NCBI GenBank assembly: GCA_951799425.1
Contig: OX637397.1
Location: 18,614,064 to 18,678,063, forward strand
DNA: 64,000 nt
Source of the DNA: Ilex aquifolium
Lineage: Eukaryota > Streptophyta > Magnoliopsida > Aquifoliales > Aquifoliaceae
Direction: 5' to 3'
In this document: piece by piece, positions 1 through 11,164 of the stretch
Numbering within the stretch: the stretch's first letter is position 1
Layout: each line of letters starts with the position of its first letter
Made by a program: the position numbers and the translations under genes
The notes under the pieces: model-generated
What the model was told of the DNA's origin: nothing
Databases searched by the model: none
What the model saw: only the letters and a program-made list of their open reading frames with translations

Positions 1-206
1 GCTGCAACCTGAAAACCAAGATAAGTTGATAAGCGATTACACGACTAAGGCCAGAGAAGGCGAAACGATAAATCATACCTCAAGAAGAGCATGCAAGGCG
101 TCATGGGTTCTTGCCCTAAAAGATTGGTTGACAGAGCGGTAGAGTTAAAACAAAGGGATCAACTCCATGAAAGCTCGACTAGCTCTAGCCACATCATCCA
201 AAAGAC

Positions 207-461
207 TCACCCTAGACTACTAACCGTAACCAGCTTGGGACGCCTCGAACTAAAGCCTTCCACACCCCCGAGAAGAGGCCCACATATAACTAGGCCTACC
301 TCGGGATTAATGGACACGACTTCGGCTGTGATTCCCCCAGTAGTCTGCGGGATTGGGGGCATGGCATGAGAACTTGGCGTGGGGTTATCCTCAGTGAGCC
401 TTGCCCTCTTCGCTGGAGGCCCTAGGGCTCGTGCTGACCTTCTTTGACCCACTTGTTCCAT
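207..461 (-). CDS. Antisense ORF, 84 aa, unrecognised
   Basis: It starts at the ATG at 461 with MEQVGQRRSARALGPPAKRA, an Arg-rich N-terminus, followed by a Pro/Gly-rich stretch. The composition resembles the disordered start of plant retroelement gag or accessory proteins, but no domain is visible and the frame closes at 207. It is in the same orientation as the other antisense ORFs of this element. Confidence 0.25.
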   Translation of the reverse strand: MEQVGQRRSARALGPPAKRARLTEDNPTPSSHAMPPIPQTTGGITAEVVSINPEVGLVICGPLLGGVEGFSSRRPKLVTVSSLG

Positions 462-1270
462 GATCACATCCCCTCTCGCTGACCAGGTACGTAGGGACTG
501 AAGAAATAAGACAATTAAAGGAGCAGATCAGGAAGACCTATTAAAGATAAGGTAATCAAACCTTGAAAAGATACTGGGCACCTACGGCTCAGGATGTCAG
601 ATGGGTTAGGCCTCCTTAGCTCGACATAGGAGAAGGATAGTCGAGCATGAGCCTGATCAAACTGAGCTTACGTATCTCTAGCAAGCTCAGGTACTCACCC
701 ACAAAAAAAAAAAAAAAAAAAGAAAGACAAGGTTAAAGCCATAGAAACACGAGATGGGTAGCTCGGTAAAAGATAACTCACCAAGGTAGGGGAACTCACC
801 AAGATGAGCATGTCACCCCCAGACCATGGGAATGCGAATCGACGAGATCGCCTGGGAAGCAAACTCCCAGCCAGTTCCAGACACAAAGAAGTACCTCCGC
901 CTCCAACCTTTAGGCTTGGGAGGAAGATCAAAAATAGGGGTTTCTCCATCTCTTCTCCCTACAAAGCAATACAGCCCAAACAGCTCCATAAGGTGAAAAA
1001 GGTTAAGAAACTATGCTAAAGTGGCATGTGGCCACATAAATAAGCGTTCCCACATGACCGAGAACGCCAAAAGAACAGCCCATCCTTCTGGCAATAACAT
1101 GGCTGGATAGAAGTTAAAGAAATGAAGAACCTCAGGAAGAGGAAACCTAAGGCCTAGCTAGAAGGGTGCCTCAAAAAAAAAATCCAACTAGCCAAGGACC
1201 AATGATAGGGGTCGTTGCCGGCGGCATGAACCGTTACCTCGACGAGAAAACCGTAACGGCTAGACAACAC

Positions 1271-1360
1271 CTAAGCCCCTGTTGCATCGATCTCACTAAC
1301 TTCGACATCCAGGAAAGTCTCGCTTAAGGCGTCGTAATCAGAAGCAGAGGGTTGTGCCAT
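1271..1360 (-). CDS. Short antisense ORF, 29 aa, unrecognised
   Basis: It starts at the ATG at 1360 and ends in TAG at 1271-1273. The product is acidic and Ser-rich, starting MAQPSASDYD. It sits downstream of the second TATA-like box. It may be the start of a longer antisense protein cut by a stop codon. No family is recognised. Confidence 0.25.
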   Translation of the reverse strand: MAQPSASDYDALSETFLDVEVSEIDATGA

Positions 1361-1462
1361 GACGAAAATTCAGGAAAAAGATATATAAAATCGAAATAGG
1401 AACTTAGAGAATGAAGAAGAAAACACTCAAGCCCTAGTGACAACAACCTGCAAATGGAATGT

Positions 1463-1477
1463 GCTATTTAAAGGGAT
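1463..1477 (-). promoter_or_regulatory. Second antisense TATA-like box
   Basis: On the minus strand this reads ccctttaaatagcac, about 100 bases upstream of an ATG at 1360 that opens a 29-codon ORF. The spacing is that of a plant core promoter. It would serve a second antisense transcript in the same element. Confidence 0.3.
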
Positions 1478-1920
1478 TTTAGGCGGTACACATCCCTCTA
1501 GAAAGAAGCAATAAATGCGCGTCTATTACATTAACTACACCGACCACATGTTGTGAATCAGGGGAGTGGGCGCTATTTTTGAGGAGACACACCACGCCTC
1601 TGTAGGCATATAGCCTCAACTAGAAAAAGCCGTCAAACTTGGGATACATGAAAAGATAGGGCAAAAAGTCGTAAATAACCTTGGTGATCCAGAATAGCTC
1701 GAGATGCTTGCAAGGCAACCCGAATGAGCGAAGTTCACCCCACCCAACCCTCCAAGGCTAAGAGCCAAAAGGGGTGCCAAAAAAAAGGGAGGAAAGAAAG
1801 AAAAGATAAACAAGGAAACATAAAAAAGCATCCAGGGCAAAAAGGGTGGTACACATGAAGCGTTGAAAATCAAAAACAGAGTTTTGGATACATAAACTTG
1901 CTATAAAGTACAGTTACAGT

Positions 1921-4377
1921 TCACCCCAATATCCAACAATCCACAGATAAAAACTTTGTAGCGGGCTCCTCGGCCTCTTCAGTCTCCTCAACAGTAGCTT
2001 CATTGGCTACTTCCTTAGGCTTCAACGCCTCAACCTCCGGCACGAAAGAGTCCAGGTCAAAGTCAGGGTATGACCTTTCTATCTGCTCCTAGAAATTCAT
2101 GAACACTTACACAAAAGTAAAAGCGTTCGCTTGAAGAGCTCAACAACCTTCTCGTCCATGGACTTCAGCTTCGTCATTTTTGCCTTTAGCTCCTCATCAT
2201 TCATCTTCAACTCGACGTCCTTTCCCTTGATGGAGTCTTGAAAACGAGTGTCCAGATCGGCATAAACCCTCTTCATCTCTGCCAGCTCGATGACTAGGAC
2301 AACATTCTTCTCCTCGGCTAGATTTCTTCCCTCCTTGGTAGTATCAATGGCATCTAGTGCCCCTCCCAACTCACACTCCTTTGTAGCCAGATCATCCCTC
2401 AACTGCTGCTCGGCAAGTTTGGCCTTCTCAAGTTTAGAATGTAAGGGAGCCTGCTCAGAGGACTACCCGACTAGCTCATTCGAAACATGTTATTGATGGA
2501 ACTCCATCATCTTAATGCATGTCAAAGCCTAGCAACAGAGGCACATACTATAAAAAGGAATGGGAGAACCCCGACACAATATTTTGGAGAGGCAGTAGAA
2601 GAACACAATACCTCGGCCAAACTTTGGATGACGTGTTTGGTCTTCTTTCTGAAGCTGACCTTCATGGCCTCCTTGGGGTCCGAGGAGGGAACTAGGTTTA
2701 GCCAATGCCTCCACGGCTGTGGTAGGATCGCAGTGGAATCCGTTGTTTTTCATATCCATTTTGGGAAGGTCCTGCTCGACCTCTTTTCCCTCAAGAAATG
2801 TCGCCAAAGGAGAAGCTGGAGCTATCGCGATAAGCTCGGTTCCTTTGATCCGTAGCTCACATGTGGGTGGCGCCTCAAGAAGAGTTGAAGTCGCCTTAAC
2901 AAGTTCAACTCCTTCTTTTAGTTGTTCATCCTTGGATGGCAACTCAAGCAATGAGGAAGAGGGGAGGCTAGTTTCGGGAAAGATCAAGTCCTCGAGTTTT
3001 TGCCTCGAGGTGGCGTCCACTAGGATCAATTTTTTTGGAGAAGGAAGCTCGGAGGTTTTCACCAACTTCCTTCTCTTCTCATCAATAAATGCCGCCATTA
3101 TGAGGCTAGGATCCATCTGGTCAGGAGACTCCTAGGGCAATGATATGGTGGTCTAGATAGGCAGTGTCTCCACATGGGGACTGAGCCCGTATTCCGCATG
3201 CTTCTCCCTGGTCACCAAAGTAGAAAAAGATTTATGCCCGTAGGCTTCAGCTAAAGCCACCCTCCCAGCCTCCACAGCGTCAAGAGAAAGGTGAAAACCT
3301 GTGCACAAACCAAAGGTCAAGCTTAGAACCACGATAAATACACAGCCAGTAGGCAAGTATTTAATTATCACTCTTACGTGTGTTCCTCGGGATTCCCCAA
3401 GACCAGGGAATGCAGGGAATATCACCAAGCACTCCCGAAAACTCCCAGGAATCACCGTGAACAAAGAAAAACATTGGCTTCCACCCTTTGTTGGAAGAAG
3501 GAAGTCCAGATATCAAACTCTTTGCCTTTATCCGCTTGGCAAAATAGAAAAAGCCTAGCACTGGAGAAGATTTAAGCTAAAAAAGGTGGGCAAACTCGCG
3601 AATGGTACGTGGAAAAGTGTTCCCACTCTCGCGCCAGTGAACAAGAAAGCAGTCCAGTAAGCCCCAACCATTGGGAGAAACCTGAGCTAGGCACACGTTA
3701 TAAAAGGCAAGGAAGACTCAAATGAAGGGATGAATAGGGAATTTAAGACCAACGCAGAATGCTGAAGTGAAGAAACAAGTCATCCCAAGTATAGGCAAGT
3801 TACATCTCTCATTTTTCCTAGGAGAGTGAGGCAAAATAGAAGCTGAAAAATAGTACTCTTCCCTTAGGGCCTCCAAGTCGTCATCATCGATACGACTTGG
3901 GATCGACTCGACACAATAAGTAATATTAGATAGGTCTCGTCGGACCTTTTTCTTTTTGGGGGCAGAAGAAGATGGAACGCCTTTGGACATCCTTTTCTTG
4001 GCACGACTCGAGGAAGTAAAGGGCAAAGCCAAGGAAGGCTCGGCAGACCGACTTGAAGTTGAAGCCGTGGGATTCGATCCCGGGCCCCCTAAATCTAACA
4101 CCCTAGGGCAAAACTCGAATTTCTCTACTAAAGCAAATGAAAATTGGTCACCCGTAAATAAGACATGATCGTCGGCAAAGGGCTCCTTACCACCAGGGGG
4201 AGATGAGGCCTCCTCAACACGTCCACTAGAATAGGAAGCCGAAACTTCCTCGACACTCTCATCACTCCTGTCCTTGGACGTAGAATCAGAAGGGGTATCA
4301 AAAACTACTCTCCCCATTGGGGGCTCAAATTGCAACTCGGAATGTAGATGAGGCAAATGCAAAGCACAATTCGTCAA
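1921..4377 (-). pseudogene. Antisense gene of the putative gypsy-type transposon family, decayed
   Basis: Minus-strand reading blocks in order: an acidic, Ser-rich N-terminal part with a basic stretch (KKKKVRRDL), then DDDDLEALREEYYFSASILP and VGLKFPIHPFI, a block reading SPNGWGLLDCF, then SSNKGWKPMFFFVHGDSWEF, a charged coiled-coil block (2097-2402) and a final block EQIERSYPDFDLDSF ending at the stop at 1921-1923. This order matches plant proteins with the putative gypsy-type transposon domain (Pfam PF04195 style), whose role is unknown. The blocks lie in several frames. Near 2085-2105 two stops (TAA, TAG) stand where glutamine codons would restore the frame, so C-to-T decay is likely. It lies antisense to the host element. 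The first ATG in the N-terminal block is at 4317. Confidence 0.65.
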
Positions 4378-4730
4378 AAATAAATGGACTAAACACTAGG
4401 ATCTGACCAAGGACAGCCTCAATAAGAGAGAATAATCTACAAATCACGAAAGGAAAATAAAACTATCGGAGTGATCCTGAAAGTAGCTAAACCTCCAAAT
4501 AATGAAACAAAACCCATGGCCCCACCAGTGGGGGTAAAATGGATCCAGAATGAAGAGAAAAAGATGAGGACGTACCTAATGAAGAGCTAAGAACACTTTG
4601 TAGAAGAACGAAAGCCTAGAAATCTCATAACCACCAGGAATACAAAGCGGCCACCATAAAGTCCAGAAGGTGAGGAGAGGAGAGGAGTGCGAAAAGGCTA
4701 AAATTCAAAATATCAGTAAAGAGGCGTTTA

Positions 4731-4746
4731 CCCCTTTTTATAACAC
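4731..4746 (-). promoter_or_regulatory. TATA-like box of the antisense gene
   Basis: On the minus strand this reads gtgttataaaaagggg, about 370 bases upstream of the first antisense coding block. A leader-like, pyrimidine-rich stretch with a possible GT donor (gtacgt) follows. It lies just inside the 3' LTR. Inference: the antisense gene has its own promoter. Confidence 0.4.
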
Positions 4747-4991
4747 TTATTACCACGATGAGACATGGGGAAGAGCCGTACAAGGAAAGCCCTCTCCAAG
4801 CGACGCATGTCCTTTCCTAGCACGTCTCTTACATTGGAGCAAATATGGGGAAACTGAACACGGCACTGGGACAGTGCCTTTAATCATGAGAAACTATCAT
4901 CTGCAGAAGTAATCATTGTGATGGAAAAGACAATTTTAACACCAAGACGGAGTTGGAAGGTCATACTCCTGACCTGGGGCTGGGGGGCAAC

Positions 4992-5693
4992 TGATGATGA
5001 TGGATTCAAATATGGGCCTCTTCTGAAGCCCAAAACCTCTTTGGGCTCACACAAGATGACCAAAGTGCATCATCAAGGTAGCATTCATTGGGCCCGAGCT
5101 GGACCATAATTCAGCTTAGAATATATGTCAGCTCGGCATAAACAAACTCAATACGGATACTTGCTTGGGAATGGGGAACTCAGCACCAGACAAGTCACCA
5201 ATGACCGTACCACGACACGTGGATAGAAGACAATGGGACAATACCTAACAACCCTAATGAACGAATATTTTTGGCAGTAGAGATGACTCACGTATTTCGT
5301 ACAAGGCATGACTCATTTATTCCATTCAAGGCGTAGTGGGTGTTAGGGATGACAGGCCTAACAATATGACAAACAAGGAGGGAACCACAAAATCAGCTAG
5401 GAAATGAGCCACCACGAAACCCTAATGACGGGTTGTATAAATAGCAAATGATGCCACTATAGGAAGGAAAGTAAAAAAGAGATATCCCAACAGTAAGAAC
5501 CTAGAAAAACACTCTATAAAAGGCTTCCAGCCAAACCTTTTGTAACAGAAATCTTCTTCTCCAAGTAATATAACTCCCAAGGAGCAAGAGTCTTCATTAT
5601 AGTGGATTTAACCTTAGTCTTTAGGGTAGGGTGAACCACTCATATTATGGTCTTTGTCTCACCTTCAACCCCTAGCTTGCTTTCTGTCACACA
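4992..5693 (+). repeat. 3' LTR of the Tat-like element (right edge approximate)
   Basis: It begins with TGATGATGATGG immediately after the polypurine tract. It holds two TATA-like boxes (gtataaatag near 5434 and tctataaaagg near 5515) and a leader-like stretch, and it ends near tctgtcacaca. The partner 5' LTR is outside the window, so neither a target duplication nor LTR identity can be used to fix the right edge. It could extend 20-40 bases further. Confidence 0.5.
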
Positions 5694-5895
5694 GGCACAG
5701 TCTCATTCCTCTGGATCATATCCCAAATTGTTCTGTAATTGGTTAAGTTGATTTTGAGCACCATTAGATAGAAATTGGCCAAGTTATCTAAGATTCATTA
5801 AAATGACAAATTTGCCTTTTAATCTCTATTCTCGGAAAAAGAGAAAACCAAACAAAAGTGTAGGGAGCATGAGTGGGTATTTTTTATTTTTTTTT
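5694..5895. other. Spacer between the Tat-like LTR and MITE copy 1
   Basis: AT-rich, no coding potential and no recognised element. The last 30 bases are T-rich and abut the MITE. Confidence 0.5.
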
Positions 5896-6439
5896 GGTTA
5901 ATTGCATTAGAGGTCCTCAGAGTATGAGGTTTATCTCATTTTGGTCCCCAATATTTCAATTGCATCATTTTGGTCTCTGAAATATTGAATATATTTATAT
6001 ATTGTCCTTCAAACAGACAACGTCCAAATTACTAACGATTTTTTATCATAATCTTGTCACGTAATACTTAAATATAGACAAAAAATAATTTTAATAGCTC
6101 TCAAACAAAATTTGGATAGCTCTTGATAAAAAATGTGTAATATGGGTAGCTTTTGACTAAACTTTAGCTTATGATCAAAACTGTGTAATTTGAGTAGTTA
6201 TTTAATCAAAATTTGAGTAGAAATTCGGTCAAGAATTATCCAAAATATATTTTTTTCCATATTAAAGTATCACGTAACAAGTTTATGATAAAAAAATCGT
6301 TAGTAATCTGGACGTTGTCTGCTTGAGAAACTATATAGAAACATATTCAATATTTCAGGGACTAAAATAATGTAATTGAAATATTGGAGACCAAAATAAG
6401 ACAAATTCTATATTTTGAGGATTTCTAGTACAATTAACT
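5896..6439. mobile_element. Fold-back MITE, copy 1 (~544 bp)
   Basis: Long terminal inverted repeats: the left end reads ggttaattgcattagaggtc, and the right end is its imperfect complement, ending caattaact. Similarity runs inward for about 130 bases (shared block tttcaattgcatcattttgg and its complement). The interior is AT-rich and non-coding. A second copy with the same ends and length lies at 30120-30667. Flanks are poly-T, so the target duplication cannot be read and the superfamily is open. Confidence 0.8.
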
Positions 6440-6853
6440 TTTTTTTTTTTTTATTAAAATGAATGAGTGGGTTCGGTTAACACTCCTCAATAAAACTCAC
6501 TGATCCAAATCTCTTGAACGATTTGGGATTTTGGGATGTTATTTGAGATTCCAAATTTGGCATCCCTAGCAAACAACCAACCCCACAAGACACACAAACC
6601 CACACCCTCCCCCAACAAAAAAAAAAAAAACCCCAACCCTCTTTTAGCCGGCTGACACCAGCAACCATAACCACCCTCTCTGACCCAGCCCACTCCCTCT
6701 CAGCTGACCAGCAACTCAATACGCCACCATGGTCGCCCACCTCCATCGTTGATCCCATTCTTCAGCCACTTCCGGAACCTCCAATTCCACCCACAACTTC
6801 CGATCTACCCTGTTTCTAGGATCGCCCCATCCCTTACTAACCAAAGGAAGGGA
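6440..6853 (+). promoter_or_regulatory. 5' flank and leader of the PPR gene
   Basis: No other gene. It contains an A-run at 6617-6630 and a 7-codon upstream ORF at 6729-6752. The reading frame of the PPR protein extends in frame back to about 6749 without an ATG, so the ATG at 6854 was chosen as start. Confidence 0.5.
6729..6752 (+). CDS. Upstream ORF of 7 codons before the PPR gene
   Basis: gccaccATGG is an almost ideal initiation context. The ORF encodes MVAHLHR and stops at 6750-6752, about 100 bases before the PPR start. If it lies in the mRNA it could lower translation of the main ORF. The transcript start is unknown. Confidence 0.3.
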   Translation: MVAHLHR

Positions 6854-9745
6854 ATGTGGAGACTCTCACATAGAAAACGGCTTCTGTTCACAGATCAAAA
6901 TGGCCTCAGGAGACGAAGAGAAAACCCATCATATTCCTTCCAATCTAAGGCCTTCTCCAGCTCACAACCCCAATCCGCCGAAGAAGAAGAGTCCCCAAAC
7001 TCTATTAAGGACATATCAAAGTTTATCAAAGAAGAACCACCCCGGCACATTGCGCGAGAAATATCGAAATTTCTCAGAGAACCCAATTGGCAATCACTCA
7101 TGGAATCATCAGAGGTACCGAAGAAGCTGAACCCACGTGTGGTTTTCACAGTTCTTCAACAATACACCAACAGCTACAACTGTGCGGGTGACCTCAAACG
7201 TCTTGTTGATTTCTTCTATTGGTCCAAATCAAAAGTGGGTCTTTCTCCAAGTCTTGATTCTTTCTCTATTCTTGCTATAAATCTTTGCAATTCGGACTTG
7301 TTTGGTCCTGCAAATGGGGTTTTGGCACAGATGATAAGAACCCGTTCACCAGTTTCGGCGATTTTAAATAATATTTTGTATTGGTTTTCAACTAGTGGAG
7401 GTTCTAATGCTATAGTGTTTGATATATTAATTGACACTTACAAGAAGTTGGGTAGGTTAGTGGAAGCTACTGATGTGTTTTTAGGAGCAAAATCTAGTGG
7501 TATTTTGGCTAGTTTGAGGTGTTGTAATTCGTTGTTGAACGATTTATTGAAGGGTAATATGATGGGTTTTTTTTGGAAGGTATACAATGCAATGTTAGAT
7601 GCAAAGATGAGTTTTGATGTTTATACTTACACGAATTTGGTTGTCGCACTCTGTAAAGTTGGGGATGTAAAAGAGGCCAAAACGGTTCTTTTTGAAATGA
7701 ATGAGAAAGGATGCAATCCCAATCTGTTTAGCTACAATGTGGTAATTGAAGGAATGTGTAGGTTTGGAGCTATCACTGAGGCGCTGGAGCTGAAGAAGTT
7801 TATGGGTGAGAAGGGATTGTTTCCTGATATATATACCTACACAATATTCATTAATTGGTTTTGCAAGGAGAATAGATTAGAAGAGGTGGCATTGATGTTG
7901 GAAGAGATGTCAAAGATAGGTTTGAAGCCTCACTATGCAATGTACGCTACTGTAATTGATGGGTTCATGAGGAAAGATGACATTGATGAGGTTTTGAGAG
8001 TTAGGGATGAGATGGTTGCATGTGGTATTCAGCTAAATCCTGTTACATATAATATACTTCTTCATGGTCTTTGTAAGGCTGGAAAGATGGAGAAAGCAAA
8101 TGAAATTTTGAATGAGATGATTGAAATGGGCTGCAAACCTAATTCCCAAACTTATTGTGTGTTGATTGAGGGTTTTTGCAGGGAGCATAATATAGGTCGG
8201 GTGTTGGAGCTACTTAGTGAGATGGAAAAGAGAAAATTGGTGCCCACTGTTGTTACTTATGGTACAGTGATTAATGAGCTGTGCCAGTCCAAGGATCTTC
8301 GCCAGGCACAAGGCTTTCTAGGGAAAATAATGGCAAGTGGCTTAAAGCCAAATGCCATTATGTACAGGAATCTTATTGCAGGCTATGCCTGTGAAGGTGG
8401 GATTGAAGATGCAAAAAGGGTTCTGCAGGAAATGAGTGAAAAAGGGTTTATGCCTGACGTATTTTGCTACAATCCTATCATTAACTATCTCTGCAAAACG
8501 AGAAAGATGGAAGAAGCACGGTCATACATACAGGAAATGGTGGTCAGCGGGGTAACCCCGGATGCTGTTACATATGGGGCTTTTGTCTGTGGATATAGTA
8601 AGGAAGGAAAAATGTTAGAAGCTGATAAATTCTTTCATGAGATGCTTAATCATGGCTTAATGGCAAACAATGTCGTTTACACTGTCCTTATCGATGGGCA
8701 TTTCAAAGCTGGAAATCTAGTGGAAGCTTTTTCAACATTTAGAACCATACTTGGCTTACGGGTGCTTCCAGATGTGCAAACTTACAGTGTTTTCATCCAC
8801 GGTCTCTCAAAGAATGGGAAGGTTCAGGAGGCTGTTGAGATCTTCACAGAGCTGAAAGAGAAGGGTTTGCCACCTGATGTGTTCACTTACAGCTCTCTTG
8901 TTTCAGGGTTTTGCAAGCAAGGCGAAGTAGAGAAAGCATTCCAACTTCATGGTGAGATGTGCTCTAAGGGTATTCATCCCAATATTTTTATTTACAATGC
9001 TTTGATTGATGGACTATGCAAGTCCGGTGATGTTTTGAGGGCCAGAAAATTGTTTGATGGTATTCCTAAGAAGGGTTTAGCATTTGACAATGTGACCTAT
9101 GCCACAATGATAGATGGGTACTCCAAATTGGGGAATATGATGGAGGCTTTTTGTTTATTTAATGAGATGCAGTCGAAGGATATTCCACCTCATAGTTTTG
9201 TCTACAACACTCTTGTACATGGATTTTGCAAAGAAGGTGATTTGGACAAGGCTGTAAGCTTGTTTAATGAAATGGTGCAGAAAGGCTTTGCTACCACTCT
9301 CTCTTTTAACACTTTAATTGATGGATTCTGCAAGTCATGGAAACTGCAAGAAGCCAACAACTTGTTGCAAGAAATGACTAGTATGGGGATCATGCCTGAT
9401 CATGTGACTTTCACAATTTTAATCGACTGGCACTGCAAGGCAGGGAAGATGGATGCGGCAAACCGTCTCTTTCTGGAGATGCAGGAAAAAAATTTAAAGC
9501 CAGACACTTTAACTTACACGTCAATCTTGCATGGTTACAACATTTTGGGTAAAACATCAGAAGTATTCGCCTTGTTTGAGAAGATGGTGGCAAATGGTAT
9601 TGAGGCAGATGAAGTCACTTACAATGTACTGATTGATACTCACTGTAAGGAGGGAAACTTGGTTGAGGCTTCCAATTTGCGGAAGAAGATGTTAGGGGAA
9701 GTTGTGCCAGTGAAAGCAACTGTTTATTCTTCATTCTCACCATGA
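6854..9745 (+). CDS. P-class pentatricopeptide repeat protein, organelle-targeted (963 aa)
   Basis: One intact, intronless frame of 963 codons. The N-terminus (MWRLSHRKRLL) is rich in Arg, Lys and Ser and poor in acidic residues, as in a mitochondrial presequence. Two degenerate repeats are followed, from about residue 186, by 22 repeats of 35 residues. Nearly all have the P-type pattern xTYNxLIxGxCKxGxxxEAxxLxxEMxxxGxxPD. There is no E, DYW or SMR domain, so by family knowledge it binds organellar RNA for stability, splicing or translation and does not edit. Repeat 18 has 34 residues. Overall form and length resemble the Arabidopsis At5g61990 group, but orthology is only inferred. The ATG at 6854 was chosen because the extension to 6749 has no ATG. 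Confidence 0.93.
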   Translation: MWRLSHRKRLLFTDQNGLRRRRENPSYSFQSKAFSSSQPQSAEEEESPNSIKDISKFIKEEPPRHIAREISKFLREPNWQSLMESSEVPKKLNPRVVFTVLQQYTNSYNCAGDLKRLVDFFYWSKSKVGLSPSLDSFSILAINLCNSDLFGPANGVLAQMIRTRSPVSAILNNILYWFSTSGGSNAIVFDILIDTYKKLGRLVEATDVFLGAKSSGILASLRCCNSLLNDLLKGNMMGFFWKVYNAMLDAKMSFDVYTYTNLVVALCKVGDVKEAKTVLFEMNEKGCNPNLFSYNVVIEGMCRFGAITEALELKKFMGEKGLFPDIYTYTIFINWFCKENRLEEVALMLEEMSKIGLKPHYAMYATVIDGFMRKDDIDEVLRVRDEMVACGIQLNPVTYNILLHGLCKAGKMEKANEILNEMIEMGCKPNSQTYCVLIEGFCREHNIGRVLELLSEMEKRKLVPTVVTYGTVINELCQSKDLRQAQGFLGKIMASGLKPNAIMYRNLIAGYACEGGIEDAKRVLQEMSEKGFMPDVFCYNPIINYLCKTRKMEEARSYIQEMVVSGVTPDAVTYGAFVCGYSKEGKMLEADKFFHEMLNHGLMANNVVYTVLIDGHFKAGNLVEAFSTFRTILGLRVLPDVQTYSVFIHGLSKNGKVQEAVEIFTELKEKGLPPDVFTYSSLVSGFCKQGEVEKAFQLHGEMCSKGIHPNIFIYNALIDGLCKSGDVLRARKLFDGIPKKGLAFDNVTYATMIDGYSKLGNMMEAFCLFNEMQSKDIPPHSFVYNTLVHGFCKEGDLDKAVSLFNEMVQKGFATTLSFNTLIDGFCKSWKLQEANNLLQEMTSMGIMPDHVTFTILIDWHCKAGKMDAANRLFLEMQEKNLKPDTLTYTSILHGYNILGKTSEVFALFEKMVANGIEADEVTYNVLIDTHCKEGNLVEASNLRKKMLGEVVPVKATVYSSFSP

Positions 9746-11130
9746 ATTCCTTGCACTTATCTCTTTCATTTGCGAATACTCAGCAACTCTCCCACTCTAC
9801 TCTCTAGGGAAACTCTGCAACTTTCCTCTCCACGACTCTCACAATGTAAATCTTCATGCTTTTAGCTTACAATGTAAAATTACTTTTTTCTAATACTCTT
9901 TCCCTCTTTAATTTCATTTTTACGTGTAAGATCTTGGCAACCACTGAGTTTTGGAGCAACTGTGGCAGAATTTGAGGTTGCTGACATCATTGATGGTGGT
10001 CTCAGTTTCGCTACCGCTGGCTAGGGATCCCACACAGCTGTCAGTGCGGCTGTTTGGACTATTAAGGGTTTTGGAGCCTAGAGGGTGTGATTTGTTGACT
10101 CCTAGAGGGTTACTGAAGCTGAGGCATGCCTTTTAGAAGTTGATCAGTCACAATTCTACTGTGAGTTTCACTTTTTGGTTTAAATTTCCTTTTGGTTGCT
10201 CAGAAAATTGTAAAAACTGAGAATTTGAAGGTTATGCCGTTATGGTTGCGTACTTTGTGTTGCTTTGGAAAAAAGAAACAGAATTCTAAATTCTGTAACC
10301 TAAACAGTTTAGGTGGATACCATTGACTGGAGATATCAGTTTTAAATAAATAAAAAAAACATCAAACTAATATTAAGTTGTGGTATAGTTTCTTTTGGAT
10401 GCTGGAAACATTGACAAAAAGAATAGAGAATGAATATTTCATGCTTAGAGTTGTTTTTGTTGGTTGGGGAAATTGTGGGATATAGAGCAGTTGTATTAGA
10501 CACAATTAGGTGGAGGTCTTTGCTTGTGAAAAGAATAGAAAATGTTAGATGCAGGATCTTGGTTTTTTTCTCCATTGATTACTACTTCCCAGTAATTAAA
10601 TGCAAGTGATTGTTGAATTTTGATGCCAAATCACTGTTGATGTTGTGCAGTTTGAATTACTCCCTCTCACATCTATACTAATAAGATAGAGGTGAATTTG
10701 AATCTTTTCACCTCTTTAAAATTGGAAAAGTACAATAACGGCTCAGATTGAATTCATTTTAAATTAAATGGTCTAGATTTCATCTAAATTTATCAAAATT
10801 AATCCAATGGCTCACAATACATCCCACACAAAAATAAAATCCCGCCCAATTTAACTACACCCACACGCCATCCACCCTGTTTAACACACAGCCCAAGCCA
10901 GGCATGCGACCTTCTTCCCAGACCAGGCGTCGTTTCTCCTTCTCTCTCTCTCCGCTCGCTCTGCCATGGCTTCTCTGTCGTCACCCAGGTATCCCCCTTC
11001 TTTCTCTCACGACACACACATCACCCTCCCAGTGTCACGACTCACACACACACACACAGAGACACACACCAGATTACACGCACGCACCAGCATACACATA
11101 TCACACACGTCACCACACATCCCACACATA

Positions 11131-11164
<34 letters not shown>

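Larger units (their letters stand above)
1..5693 (+). mobile_element. Ty3/gypsy Tat-like LTR retrotransposon, 3' part
   Basis: The window opens inside this element, so gag and pol are not visible. Two things set its orientation. A G-rich polypurine tract (ctggggctggggggcaac) sits directly before a TGATGATG start near 4992. The sequence that follows has TATA-like boxes in + orientation at 5434 and 5515. The internal part carries a long antisense gene (1921-4377) of the putative gypsy-type transposon family. Antisense extra ORFs between pol and the 3' LTR are known in the Tat lineage (Retand and relatives), and this layout fits that description. The exact lineage is inferred, not shown. The left end lies outside the window and the right end is approximate. 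Confidence 0.6.

Noticed and set aside
6477..6758. Minus-strand ORF upstream of the PPR gene
   Set aside because: It arises from the A-run and leader; no recognisable protein.
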